DNA of 64,000 nucleotides from Conexibacter sp. SYSU D00693. Lineage in GTDB: Bacteria > Actinomycetota > Thermoleophilia > Solirubrobacterales > Solirubrobacteraceae. Numbering within the stretch: position 1 is the stretch's first letter; each line of letters opens with the position of its first letter. The notes beneath the pieces were generated by a model. That model was not told the origin of the DNA, did no database searches, and saw only the letters and a list, made by a program, of their open reading frames with translations. Made by a program: the position numbers and the translations under genes. Where the stretch lies: NCBI RefSeq assembly GCF_017084525.1, contig NZ_CP070950.1:1860001-1924000 (forward strand). Reading direction: 5' to 3'. This document shows positions 17,515-25,326 of the stretch, one piece after another.

Positions 17515-18330
17515 ATGACGCACCGACGGACCCTCCTCGCGACCGCCACGGCCGGCCTCGCCCTCGCCGCCAGCCAGACCACCGGCGCGCAGGAGCCGCC
17601 CGCCGACCCGCCGCCAGTGGCCGGGAACCCCTGCGTCACCGACGCGACGCTGCTGTGCCCCGACCTCACGATGGCGCCACCGACGAACCTCTCGGTCAGC
17701 GCGACGCCCAACGGCAAGCGCCTCGTCCTGCGCGCCGAGAACCGGATCGTCAACGTCGGCGACGGGCCGATGGAGGTCCGCGCCCGCCGCGACGGCCAGT
17801 ACGGGACCCTCAGCCGCGCCTACCAGGTCATCCGCCGCGAGGGCGGGCGCGAGCCGCTGCTGCTCGCCGGCGCCGGCAACGTCACGTGGAAGTTCGTCGA
17901 CCGCTACCGCGGCAGCTACTGGAAGTACGCCGCGGCCGCCCGCTTCGAGCTGTGGCGCACCGACGCGCAGCACCGCCGCACGACGCTGCGGCGCACCGGG
18001 CCGAAGCTCGCCTACTGCTTCCGCGACCTGCAGCGGGTGCGTCCGAAGGAGGGCTCGCCGCGCCGGCGCTTCTACGGCGCGTGCTCGCAGACGCGCACCC
18101 GCCAGTGGGTCGCGCTGGGCACGTCCGTGGGCTGGGCCGACGTGTACCCCGCGACCTACCCCGAGAACTGGATCGACGTGACCGGGCTGCGCGGCTGCTA
18201 CGCCTTCGTGCACCGCGCCGACCCCAACGGCGACCTCGCCGAGCAGCGCGAGGACAACAACCTCGGGGTGCGCCGGATCAGCCTGCCGCCGCGGCGCGGG
18301 AGCGTCGCGCCCCGCGGCGCCTGCCGCTAG
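17515..18330 (+). CDS. Lysyl-oxidase-like secreted protein lacking the copper-binding histidines
   Basis: 271 residues with a signal peptide (THRRTLLATATAGLALAASQ, cleavage after TTGA-QE or nearby). The fold markers of bacterial lysyl-oxidase-like proteins are present: RLVLRAENRIVNVGDGPMEV, a central YCFRDLQR, VALGTSVGWADVYPATYPEN and the ending RADPNGDLAEQREDNNLGVR. In active members the centre has an HNHWHF-type copper motif. Here the matching stretch is RGSYWKYAAAARFELW, with the histidines gone. A catalytic oxidase is therefore unlikely, and a structural or binding role is inferred. It follows the SDR gene by 28 bases on the same strand. Confidence 0.7.
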   Translation: MTHRRTLLATATAGLALAASQTTGAQEPPADPPPVAGNPCVTDATLLCPDLTMAPPTNLSVSATPNGKRLVLRAENRIVNVGDGPMEVRARRDGQYGTLSRAYQVIRREGGREPLLLAGAGNVTWKFVDRYRGSYWKYAAAARFELWRTDAQHRRTTLRRTGPKLAYCFRDLQRVRPKEGSPRRRFYGACSQTRTRQWVALGTSVGWADVYPATYPENWIDVTGLRGCYAFVHRADPNGDLAEQREDNNLGVRRISLPPRRGSVAPRGACR

Positions 18331-18331
18331 G

Positions 18332-18943
18332 TCAGACCTCTGCGACCGCGACCATCGCGGGGCGCACCAGCGGCGTCGCCTTCGGCATGACCGTCGCGCG
18401 CGTCTCGACCAGGCGCAGCGGCGAGGCCTCGAGCGTCGCCCGCGTGTTGCGGTTGGGGTGGCAGCCGCCCGCGACCCAGCCCCAGGGCCGCTCGAGGCGG
18501 TCCTGCCACTTCGCCAGCCCCGCGTCCTCGCTGCGCACGTGCTCGAGGGCCAGGAGCCGCCCGCCGGGGCGCAGGACGCGGGCGGCCTCGCGCAGCGCCG
18601 CCTCGGGGTCCGGGATCGTGCACAGCACGAGCGTCGCCACGACGGTGTCGACGCTGTCGTCCTCGAGCGGGAGCCGCTCCGCCCCCGCCTCGACGACCTC
18701 GATCGCCGGGTCGCCCCCGACACGCTCGCGCAGGCGCTTGGCCATGTGCGGGTCGGGCTCGGTGAGCACGAGCCGGCCCACGGCCGTGCGGTCGTAGTGC
18801 TCGAGGTTGAGCCCGGTGCCGGCACCGAGCTCGACGACGTCCCCGCGGGCCTGGGCCAGCAGCCCCGCGCGTTCGGCGCGCAGGCCGGCCTCCTCGCTGG
18901 CGGCGAGGACGCGGTCGTAGATGGCGGCGAAGAGTCGGCTCAC
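18332..18943 (-). CDS. Class I SAM-dependent methyltransferase
   Basis: A 203-residue Rossmann methyltransferase. Motif I is DVVELGAGTGLNLEHY near residue 37, the acidic residue that binds SAM ribose is in LVLTEPDPHM, and motif post-I to III runs through ERLPLEDDSVDTVVATLVL. ARVLRPGGRLLALEHV is the common Methyltransf_11 motif. The later WQDRLERPWGWVAGGCHPNR resembles small-molecule or lipid methyltransferases of the UbiE-like group, but the substrate is unknown. It converges with the lysyl-oxidase-like gene, leaving one base between the stops. Confidence 0.85.
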   Translation of the reverse strand: MSRLFAAIYDRVLAASEEAGLRAERAGLLAQARGDVVELGAGTGLNLEHYDRTAVGRLVLTEPDPHMAKRLRERVGGDPAIEVVEAGAERLPLEDDSVDTVVATLVLCTIPDPEAALREAARVLRPGGRLLALEHVRSEDAGLAKWQDRLERPWGWVAGGCHPNRNTRATLEASPLRLVETRATVMPKATPLVRPAMVAVAEV

Positions 18944-18976
18944 GGGCCGACCCTACGCGGCAGGGGCGCGCGGGCG

Positions 18977-19171
18977 CTAGCCCTGCGAGCGCTGGTTCGC
19001 GCGAGCGCCGCCGCGCTCGAAGTACTCCTGGTTCTCGGCGCGCTCGCCGAGGGCCGAGCCGACCGCCAGCCCGATGAGGCCGTGCGCCAGCAGCGGGAAG
19101 AGGACGAAGAACACCGCCACGAGGGCGACGGTCGCCTTGGTGGCGCTGAGGGCGATCAGGGTGGCCAGCAT
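18977..19171 (-). CDS. Small single-span membrane protein
   Basis: 64 residues. A hydrophobic stretch (TVALVAVFFVLFPLLAHGLI, residues about 14-33) should cross the membrane. The rest is a short charged tail (GERAENQEYFERGGARANQR). No family is recognised. It lies 33 bases upstream of the methyltransferase start and 26 bases downstream of the FAD reductase stop, all on the minus strand, so the three may form one operon. Confidence 0.6.
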   Translation of the reverse strand: MLATLIALSATKATVALVAVFFVLFPLLAHGLIGLAVGSALGERAENQEYFERGGARANQRSQG

Positions 19172-19197
19172 CGGGTGGGATCGTACCCGGCGAGGGG

Positions 19198-20397
19198 CTA
19201 GAACGCGTACGCGGCGATGGGCTGGCGCGCCGCGATGACCTCGCGCGCGCGGTCGAGGTCCGCGGCGCCTCCCGCCGACAGGCAGGCGACGGGCCGGCCA
19301 CCCCGCAGGTACCAGACCGCCCCCGTCCCGGAGGCGAGCTCGCCCTTGACGACCTCCTGGTCCCAGGACACCGGCCCGCCCACGTGCTCGAGCGTCAGCC
19401 AGTCGGCCAGGTCGGTCCAGAAGTAGGGGACCGCGTCGTGCGCCGCGCCGGCGCCGAGCATGTTGCGCGCGGCCGTCGCGCCCTGCTTCGCGGCGACGTC
19501 CTCGTGCTCGATGCGCATCGGCGCGTCGTGCAGGACGCTGTGGAACTCGCACATGTCGCCGGCGGCGAACACGCCCTCGACGCCCTCGACCTGCAGCTGC
19601 GCGTCGCAGCGCACGCCGCCGAGCTCGCCGATCGGCAGGCCGGCGCGGCGGGCGAGCATGACGTCGGGCGTGGCGCCCACGCCGCAGACGACGAGCTGGG
19701 CGGGCAGCTCCCGGCCGTCCTTGAGCACGACGGCGCCCACGCGCTCCTCGCCGGTGAAGCGCTCGACCTCGACCCCGCCGAGCACCTCGACGCCGTGCGC
19801 CTCCAGCACGCCGCGCACCGCGCGGCCGGCCTGCACGCCGAAGCCGCGCTCCATCGGCTCGTCCTCCAGCAGGACGACGGTGCAGCGCTTGCCCATCTGG
19901 GTCAGCGACGCGGCCACCTCGCAGCCGATGTACGAGCCGCCGACGAGGACGACCTGCTCGGCGGCCTGCGCGTCGCGCCGGATCGCGTCGGCGTTGCCCA
20001 GCGCGCGCACGTAGTGCAGGCCGTCGAGGTCGTTGCCCTCCACGTCGAGCCGGCGCACCATCGCCCCGGTCGCGACCAGCGCCGTCCCGAAGGTCCACTC
20101 CTCCTTGCCGACCTTCGCCGTCCTGGCCGCCGGGTCGAGCGCCATGACGTTCGTGCGGGTGAGCAGCTCGACGTCGTGGTCGGCCCAGAAGCCCTCCGGG
20201 TGCACGAGCGCGTCGGCCTTCTCCGCCGTCCCGCGCAGGTAGTCCTTGGTGGCGGGCGGGCGGTGGTAGGGCGGGTCGAGCTCCCGGCCCGCGACGACGA
20301 TCGAGCCCGTGGCGCCCTCGGCGCGCAGCGTCGCGGCGCAGGTCGCGGAGGCGATGCCGCCTCCGATGAGCAGGTGGTCGACGTGCCGCTCGGCCAT
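19198..20397 (-). CDS. FAD-dependent ferredoxin reductase-like oxidoreductase
   Basis: A 399-residue pyridine-nucleotide-disulfide-class flavoprotein of the ferredoxin/rubredoxin reductase type. FAD site 1 is HLLIGGGIASATCAATLR, the family loop is YHRPPATKDYLRG, the NAD(P)H site is VVLVGGSYIGCEVAASLTQ near residue 150, and FAD site 2 is GVFAAGDMCEF near 280. It would move electrons from NAD(P)H to a ferredoxin-like partner. No ferredoxin gene is adjacent; the Rieske protein at the suf locus is a remote candidate. The reductase C-terminal domain is present, so the gene looks complete. Confidence 0.88.
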   Translation of the reverse strand: MAERHVDHLLIGGGIASATCAATLRAEGATGSIVVAGRELDPPYHRPPATKDYLRGTAEKADALVHPEGFWADHDVELLTRTNVMALDPAARTAKVGKEEWTFGTALVATGAMVRRLDVEGNDLDGLHYVRALGNADAIRRDAQAAEQVVLVGGSYIGCEVAASLTQMGKRCTVVLLEDEPMERGFGVQAGRAVRGVLEAHGVEVLGGVEVERFTGEERVGAVVLKDGRELPAQLVVCGVGATPDVMLARRAGLPIGELGGVRCDAQLQVEGVEGVFAAGDMCEFHSVLHDAPMRIEHEDVAAKQGATAARNMLGAGAAHDAVPYFWTDLADWLTLEHVGGPVSWDQEVVKGELASGTGAVWYLRGGRPVACLSAGGAADLDRAREVIAARQPIAAYAF

Positions 20398-20451
20398 GCC
20401 GGAGTCCTACCACCGCACCCGCCCCGCGCGCGGTGCGGCCCTGACAGCGTG

Positions 20452-21807
20452 TCAAGCCGGCGGGCCCCAGACCGGGACCGTCACCGTGAAGGTCGAGCCG
20501 CGGCCCACCTCGCTGGTGAGCTCGACCCAGCCGCCCAGCGCGGTCGCGAAGCGGTTGACCAGCGCGAGTCCCAGGCCCGTGCCGGCGCGCCGGCCGCCCT
20601 GGGCCGCGTCGACCTGGCGGAACTCCTCGAAGATCCGCTCCCGGTCGGCGTCCGAGATGCCGATGCCCGTGTCGCACACCGCGAAGGCGACCGCCCCGTC
20701 GACCTCCTCCGTCGTGAGCCGCACCTCGCCCTGGTCGGTGAACTTCAGGGCGTTGGAGAGCAGGTTGCGCAGGATCTGGGCGAGCAGGTGCCGGTCGGTG
20801 TGCAGCGCGGGGACGCCGACCGGCTCCTCGATGACGAGGGTGACGCCGGCCGGCACCGCCAGCGCGCGGAACGTCCCCCGCAGGGAGCGCAGCAGCTCGG
20901 CCACGTCGACCTGCTCGGCGTGGGCGACGACGGTCCCGGAGCCCTGGAGCTTGGCCGCCTCGAGCTCGGTGCCCACGACGCGCAGCGCCTCGGCGATCGC
21001 CGCCCGCGCGTGGCGCAGGTCCTCCGCGCTCTGCTCGGGCAGGCCGGCGACGTCGTCGACGACCAGGCCGAGCAGGCCCTCGGCGGCGGCGAGCGGGTTG
21101 CGGACCTCGTGGGCCAGGGTGCGCAGGTGGCGGGCCTGCTGCTCGAGCGCGCGCTCGAGGCGGCCGGCCTGCGCGGTCACGTCCTCGAACAGCGCCTGGA
21201 CGCCGCGGGTGCGCTCGACGACGCGCAGCTCGAGCTCGGCGAGCGTGCGCAGGCTCTGCAGCGCGACCGCCGCGGAGTCGGCCAGCGCGCCGAGCATCGA
21301 CAGCTCGGCCTCGCTGGGCGACCGGCGCTCGGACCAGAAGACGCCGATCGCACCGATCGGGTCCTCCCCACCGATCGGCACCATGGCGAGGCTCGACACG
21401 AACGTCGCGTCGAAGGCGCCGGGCGGGACCCGCGGGTCGGTGCCGACGTCCGCGACGAGCGCCGGCCGGCGGTGCGTGATCGCCCAGCCGCCGATGCACT
21501 CGTGGATGGGCCGGCGCACGCCGCCGAGCACGGGGCCGGCCGCGTCCTCGGCCACCGGCAGGCACGTGTCGCCCTCGCGCAGCGTGATCGTCGCGCCGTC
21601 GGCCTGGGCCAGGGCACGGGCCGCGGAGGTGACGATGCGGTGCAGGTCCGCCGGGTCGCGCGCGCACGCGAGCTCCTGGATGGCGGCCACCAGGCGGGCC
21701 ATCCGCTCGTCGAGGTCGTGGGGCGCCGCGGCGGCCACCTGCGGTCGAGGGTACCCCTGCGGACGGTCGCTGCCCACGTCCTGGCGCACGGGGAAGTCCC
21801 TGTGCAT
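20452..21807 (-). CDS. GAF-domain sensor histidine kinase
   Basis: 451 residues from ATG 21807, or 416 from ATG 21702. A GAF domain covers about residues 40-190 (ITLREGDTCLPVAEDAAG, CIGGWAITHRRPALVADV). A helical linker leads to the H-box HLRTLAHEVRNPLAAAEGLL with the phospho-His. The kinase core has LLSNALKFTDQGEV (N), AVCDTGIGISDADRERIFEE (G1/F) and GTGLGLALVNRFA (G2). No transmembrane segment is seen, so it is probably a soluble sensor. No response regulator is encoded nearby. The longer start overlaps the divergent 68-residue gene by two bases, which favours the shorter start for one of them. Confidence 0.88.
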   Translation of the reverse strand: MHRDFPVRQDVGSDRPQGYPRPQVAAAAPHDLDERMARLVAAIQELACARDPADLHRIVTSAARALAQADGATITLREGDTCLPVAEDAAGPVLGGVRRPIHECIGGWAITHRRPALVADVGTDPRVPPGAFDATFVSSLAMVPIGGEDPIGAIGVFWSERRSPSEAELSMLGALADSAAVALQSLRTLAELELRVVERTRGVQALFEDVTAQAGRLERALEQQARHLRTLAHEVRNPLAAAEGLLGLVVDDVAGLPEQSAEDLRHARAAIAEALRVVGTELEAAKLQGSGTVVAHAEQVDVAELLRSLRGTFRALAVPAGVTLVIEEPVGVPALHTDRHLLAQILRNLLSNALKFTDQGEVRLTTEEVDGAVAFAVCDTGIGISDADRERIFEEFRQVDAAQGGRRAGTGLGLALVNRFATALGGWVELTSEVGRGSTFTVTVPVWGPPA

Positions 21808-22012
21808 GCCTGACACATCGGACCTCAAGCGGATGGCCGACGACGCCGTCGACAAGGCCAAGGACGCGGCGGACCGCTTCCGCCACGCCGGCGCGCCGGA
21901 CGCCGAGCGCGACGCCGAGGAGGCGCCGCAGAGCGGCGGCCAGCCGCCGGACTTCGAGGACGACCCGGCGCGCAACCCGCCGCCGGAGCTCGACCGCCTG
22001 CGCGGCGGCTGA
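21806..22012 (+). CDS. Hypothetical 68-residue acidic protein
   Basis: Unrecognised. It starts at ATG 21806 inside the palindrome GCATGC that also supplies the kinase ATG on the other strand. The first half is an amphipathic helix (LKRMADDAVDKAKDAADRF) resembling stress-type small proteins. The rest is Pro/Asp/Glu-rich and likely disordered. It ends 4 bases before the convergent glycosyltransferase stop. Confidence 0.5.
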   Translation: MPDTSDLKRMADDAVDKAKDAADRFRHAGAPDAERDAEEAPQSGGQPPDFEDDPARNPPPELDRLRGG

Positions 22013-22016
22013 GCCC

Positions 22017-23222
22017 CTAGCGCTGGGCCGGCTCGGGCGCGAGCAGACCGCCGTACGTGGCGGCGGTCTGGCGCGCCACGTCGGACCAGTCGAAGCGCAG
22101 GACGTGCTCGGAGGCCTGCGCGACCAGGCGGTCGCGCAGCGCCGGCTCGGTCAGCACGCGCTCCATCATCCGCCCCAGCGACCGCGGGTCGCGCGCGGTG
22201 AAGCGCAGGCCGACGCGCCCGTCGGGCACGACCTCCCGCAGGCCGCCCGTGTCGGCGACGATGCACGGGCAGCCGCTGGCCATCGCCTCGAGGGCGACGA
22301 GCCCGAACGGCTCGTAGATCGACGGGACCACCGTCAGGTCGGCGATCCGGTAGAGCGAGTGCAGGACGTCGTCGCCGATCCAGCCCAGGAAGGTGCCGTG
22401 GTCGTCGAGGCCGAGCGCCGTGGCCTGGCGGCGCAGCTCCTCCTCGTGGGTGCCCGACCCGGCGATGAGGAAGCGCACGCCGCCGACGCGCTCGACGATG
22501 CCGTCCGGGCCGCCGAGCGCCTCGAGCGCGTGCTGGAAGCCCTTCTCGTAGACCAGCCGGCCGACGAGGAGGACGAGCTGCTCGTCGGGCGCGGCGAACC
22601 TCGCGCGCAGCGCGGCCAGGTCGTCGACGGGCTGGAGGTCCAGCGGGTCGATCCCGTTGGGGATGACGGTGACGCGCTGCTCGTCGAGGCCGAAGACGTC
22701 GGCCACGTGGCCGCGCATGTAGTGCGAGCACACCACGACCTGGTCGGCCACGTGGCACATCCAGCGCTCGGTGCGGTGGATGTCGGACTGCGGCGGCTCG
22801 TGGACCCAGCCCTGGTGGCGGCCGAACTCGGTCGCGTGGACCGTGGCCACGAGCGGGCAGCCGATCGCGTCCGCGAGGCGCTTGGCGGCGACGGCGACGA
22901 GCCAGTCGTGGCCGTGGACGAGGTCGAAGCGGTGCTCCTCGCAGAGCTCCAGGCCGCGGGCCAGGAGGTCGGCGTTCATCCGGTGCACCCAGGCGACGAA
23001 GCGCGGGAGGTCGCGCGGCTTGGGCGGCTCGGGGAAGCGGTGGACGACGACCCCGTTGCGGTCCTCCTCCTCCGGGACGCCCTCGCCGCCGCGCGTGAGG
23101 ACGTGGACCTCGACGTCCTGCTCGGCGACGAGGGCCTCCGCGAGCTTGCGCACGTGGCGGGCGAGGCCGCCCTCGACGATGGGCGGGTACTCCCAGGAGA
23201 CGACCAGCACGCGCAGCGCCAC
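22017..23222 (-). CDS. GT4 glycosyltransferase, candidate alpha-glucan or maltose-1-phosphate synthase
   Basis: A 401-residue GT-B glycosyltransferase of family GT4. The N-terminal domain begins VLVVSWEYPPIVEGGLARHV, with FDLVHGHDWLVAVAAKRL. The sugar-nucleotide side has VTVIPNGIDPLDLQPV, VGRLVYEKGF and the E-x7-E signature IYEPFGLVALEAMASGCPC. It resembles bacterial GlgA/GlgM-type GT4 enzymes that use ADP- or UDP-glucose. The position 55 bases after treY within the glucan region supports a role in glycogen or maltose-1-phosphate synthesis, but the acceptor is not proven. A hairpin in the gap could limit read-through. The start is GTG. Confidence 0.8.
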   Translation of the reverse strand: MALRVLVVSWEYPPIVEGGLARHVRKLAEALVAEQDVEVHVLTRGGEGVPEEEDRNGVVVHRFPEPPKPRDLPRFVAWVHRMNADLLARGLELCEEHRFDLVHGHDWLVAVAAKRLADAIGCPLVATVHATEFGRHQGWVHEPPQSDIHRTERWMCHVADQVVVCSHYMRGHVADVFGLDEQRVTVIPNGIDPLDLQPVDDLAALRARFAAPDEQLVLLVGRLVYEKGFQHALEALGGPDGIVERVGGVRFLIAGSGTHEEELRRQATALGLDDHGTFLGWIGDDVLHSLYRIADLTVVPSIYEPFGLVALEAMASGCPCIVADTGGLREVVPDGRVGLRFTARDPRSLGRMMERVLTEPALRDRLVAQASEHVLRFDWSDVARQTAATYGGLLAPEPAQR

Positions 23223-23256
23223 GACCGGCCGAAGCCTACTGGCCGACCAGCCAGCG

Positions 23257-23275
23257 GCAGGTGTCCGGCACCTGC
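23257..23275 (-). terminator. Hairpin between treY and the GT4 gene
   Basis: GCAGGTG-TCCGG-CACCTGC forms a 7-base stem, and with one mismatch it extends to 23253-23279, touching the treY stop. Its core GGTGTCCGGCACC (23260-23272) matches the 6+1+6 palindrome pattern seen elsewhere, with one G-T wobble pair. It may attenuate transcription from treY into the GT4 gene. Confidence 0.5.
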
Positions 23276-23277
23276 TG

Positions 23278-25326
23278 CTAGGCGACGCGTTCCAGCAGGG
23301 CGCGGCCGTCGGGCCCCAGCACGCCGGCGAGGGTGACGCCGTCGGGGAGGTCGACCTCGCCGCCGGAGCCCAGGACGTCGCGCCAGCGCCCCGTCGCCTC
23401 GGCCGGCAGCGTCCAGCCGCCGGCGCCGGTGGCCGCGTCGCGCACCCCGACGGCGACGAGGACGTCGGAGCCGCGCAGGTACGCGCAGACGTCGTCGGGC
23501 GCCGGGATGGGCGTGTAGTCGCCGGCGAAGGCCTCGGGCCGCCGGCGCCGGAGGTCCAGCGTGCGCCAGACGACGTGGAGCTTCGCGGTCTCCCGGGTCG
23601 GCTCGGCGCCGCCCTTGAGCGCGTCGAGCGCCGCGCGGCGTGCCTCCCAGTCGACGGGCCGGCGGTTGTCGGGGTCGACGAGCGAGAGCGCCCAGAGCTC
23701 GTCGCCCTGGTAGACGTCGGGCAGCCCCGGGACCGTGAGCCGCAGGAGCGTCGCCGCCAGCGACAGCCGCTCCCCGACCTCGGAGGCCCGCGCGACGTAG
23801 CCGTCGAAGCCGTAGCGGAACGGCCCGTGGTCGCGCAGCGCCCGGGCGAAGGCGATGACCGCCTGCTCGTGGTCCTCGTCGGGCTCGATCCAGCTCGTCG
23901 TCGTCTTGCCCTCGCGCAGCGCCTTGACGAGGTACTCCTCGACGCGCTCGTGCTCGATCGGCCAGGCCCCCAGGAGGGTCTGGTAGACGAGCAGCTCCTC
24001 GGCCGGCGTCGGACCGCCGTCGGCCTTGAGCGGCCCGTTGACCTCGACCCACGAGCGCACCGCCGCGCACCAGTCCTTGGCGAAGCCGCTGAGGGCCAGC
24101 AGCCGCGCGCGCACGTCGGCCGAGCGCTTCGTGTCGTGCGTCGTGGCGACGAGCAGGTTGTGCGGGAAGCGCGTGGCCCGCTCGACGTTGGCCCGGTGGA
24201 ACTCCTCGACGGGCTTGGTCCAGCACGCCGGGTCCCCGCCGACCTCGTTGAGCGCCACGAAGCGCAGGTACCGGTAGAAGGCGGTGTCCTCGACGCCCTT
24301 GGCCATCACCGGCCCGGTCGCCTGCTGGAAGCGCACGACCCACTCGGCCGGCGCCTCGCGCTCGAGCAGCAGCCGCGCCCGCACCTCCTCGGGCAGGCCG
24401 GCCGCCGCCTCGCGGTCCTCGTCGGCGACGGTCCGCGCGTGCGGGTCCACGTAGGTGCGGTAGACCGGCAGCGCCGCGACCGCCTCCTCGTCGCCCTCGA
24501 CCGCGAGCACCCGCCGCAGGCGCTCGAGCTCGGGCTGGAACGTCGTCGCCGCCTGCTCGCGCTTGCCCTGCGCCGCCACGGCGTGGAAGTCGTCGGCGTC
24601 GCCGGTGAGCGACTGCCACAGCTCGGTGATCGGTCCTTCGCCCGCGGGGTCGCACAGCAGCGCGTTGAGGTCGGCGGCGAACTCGTAGCCCACGGTCCCC
24701 TCCACCGGCCAGTCGCGCAGCCGCTCACCGTGGCCCGTCTCGAGGATCTTCTCCACCCAGACGTGCTCGGCGCCGCCGTCGCGCAGGTCGCGCAGGTAGC
24801 CCTCGGGGTCGGCGAGGCCGTCGGGGTGGTCGATGCGCAGGCCGTCGACGACGCCCTCGCGCACGAGCTCGAGCACCTTCGCGTGCGTGGCGGCGAAGAC
24901 CTCCGGGTCCTCCTGGCGGACGCCCGCGAGCTCGTCGACGTCGAAGAAGCGGCGGTGCTTGCCGGTCGCCTCGTCGACGTCGAAGAACGTGCGGCGGCGC
25001 TCCTCGTCGGCCCAGTAGGGGTTGGCGTCGTCGGTCGCCATGTGGTTCGGGACGACGTCGAGCACGAGGCCCATGCCGCGCTCGTGCGCCGCCGCGGCCA
25101 GCGCCCGCAGCCCCTCCTCGCCGCCCAGGGCGTCGGACACCTTCGCCGGGTCGACGACGTCGTAGCCGTGCGTCGAGCCCTCCCGCGCCTGCCAGCAGGG
25201 CGACAGGTACAGGTGCGAGACCCCGAGGTCGTCGAGGTAGGGCAGGAGCTCCGCGGCCTGCGCGAAGTCGAGCACCCCCGCCTGCAGCTGCAGCCGGTAG
25301 GTCGCGCGGAGCGGATGGCGGCTCAC
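23278..25326 (-). CDS. treY: TreY, maltooligosyl trehalose synthase
   Basis: A 682-residue GH13 enzyme that rearranges the reducing-end alpha-1,4 bond of maltodextrin to alpha,alpha-1,1, giving maltooligosyl trehalose. The N-terminal RATYRLQLQAGVLDFAQA and YLDDLGVSHLYLSPCWQARE are diagnostic for TreY. The nucleophile Asp is in VDGLRIDHPDGLADP near residue 163, and the acid/base Glu is in WVEKILETGHGERL. The later MAKGVEDTAFYRY and VATTHDTKRSADVRARL are also typical. The GTG at 25326 overlaps the glgX TGA, so translation is coupled. It works with TreZ, two genes upstream. Confidence 0.96.
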   Translation of the reverse strand: MSRHPLRATYRLQLQAGVLDFAQAAELLPYLDDLGVSHLYLSPCWQAREGSTHGYDVVDPAKVSDALGGEEGLRALAAAAHERGMGLVLDVVPNHMATDDANPYWADEERRRTFFDVDEATGKHRRFFDVDELAGVRQEDPEVFAATHAKVLELVREGVVDGLRIDHPDGLADPEGYLRDLRDGGAEHVWVEKILETGHGERLRDWPVEGTVGYEFAADLNALLCDPAGEGPITELWQSLTGDADDFHAVAAQGKREQAATTFQPELERLRRVLAVEGDEEAVAALPVYRTYVDPHARTVADEDREAAAGLPEEVRARLLLEREAPAEWVVRFQQATGPVMAKGVEDTAFYRYLRFVALNEVGGDPACWTKPVEEFHRANVERATRFPHNLLVATTHDTKRSADVRARLLALSGFAKDWCAAVRSWVEVNGPLKADGGPTPAEELLVYQTLLGAWPIEHERVEEYLVKALREGKTTTSWIEPDEDHEQAVIAFARALRDHGPFRYGFDGYVARASEVGERLSLAATLLRLTVPGLPDVYQGDELWALSLVDPDNRRPVDWEARRAALDALKGGAEPTRETAKLHVVWRTLDLRRRRPEAFAGDYTPIPAPDDVCAYLRGSDVLVAVGVRDAATGAGGWTLPAEATGRWRDVLGSGGEVDLPDGVTLAGVLGPDGRALLERVA

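Noticed and set aside
19198-20397. FAD reductase considered as part of a monooxygenase operon
   Set aside because: No cytochrome P450, oxygenase or ferredoxin gene is adjacent; neighbours are a small membrane protein, a methyltransferase and a kinase.
20442-20454. TGACA-GCG-TGTCA with TTGACA on the minus strand, considered as a promoter for the FAD reductase
   Set aside because: No -10 element lies at a proper distance and the repeat includes the histidine kinase stop codon; it may be chance.
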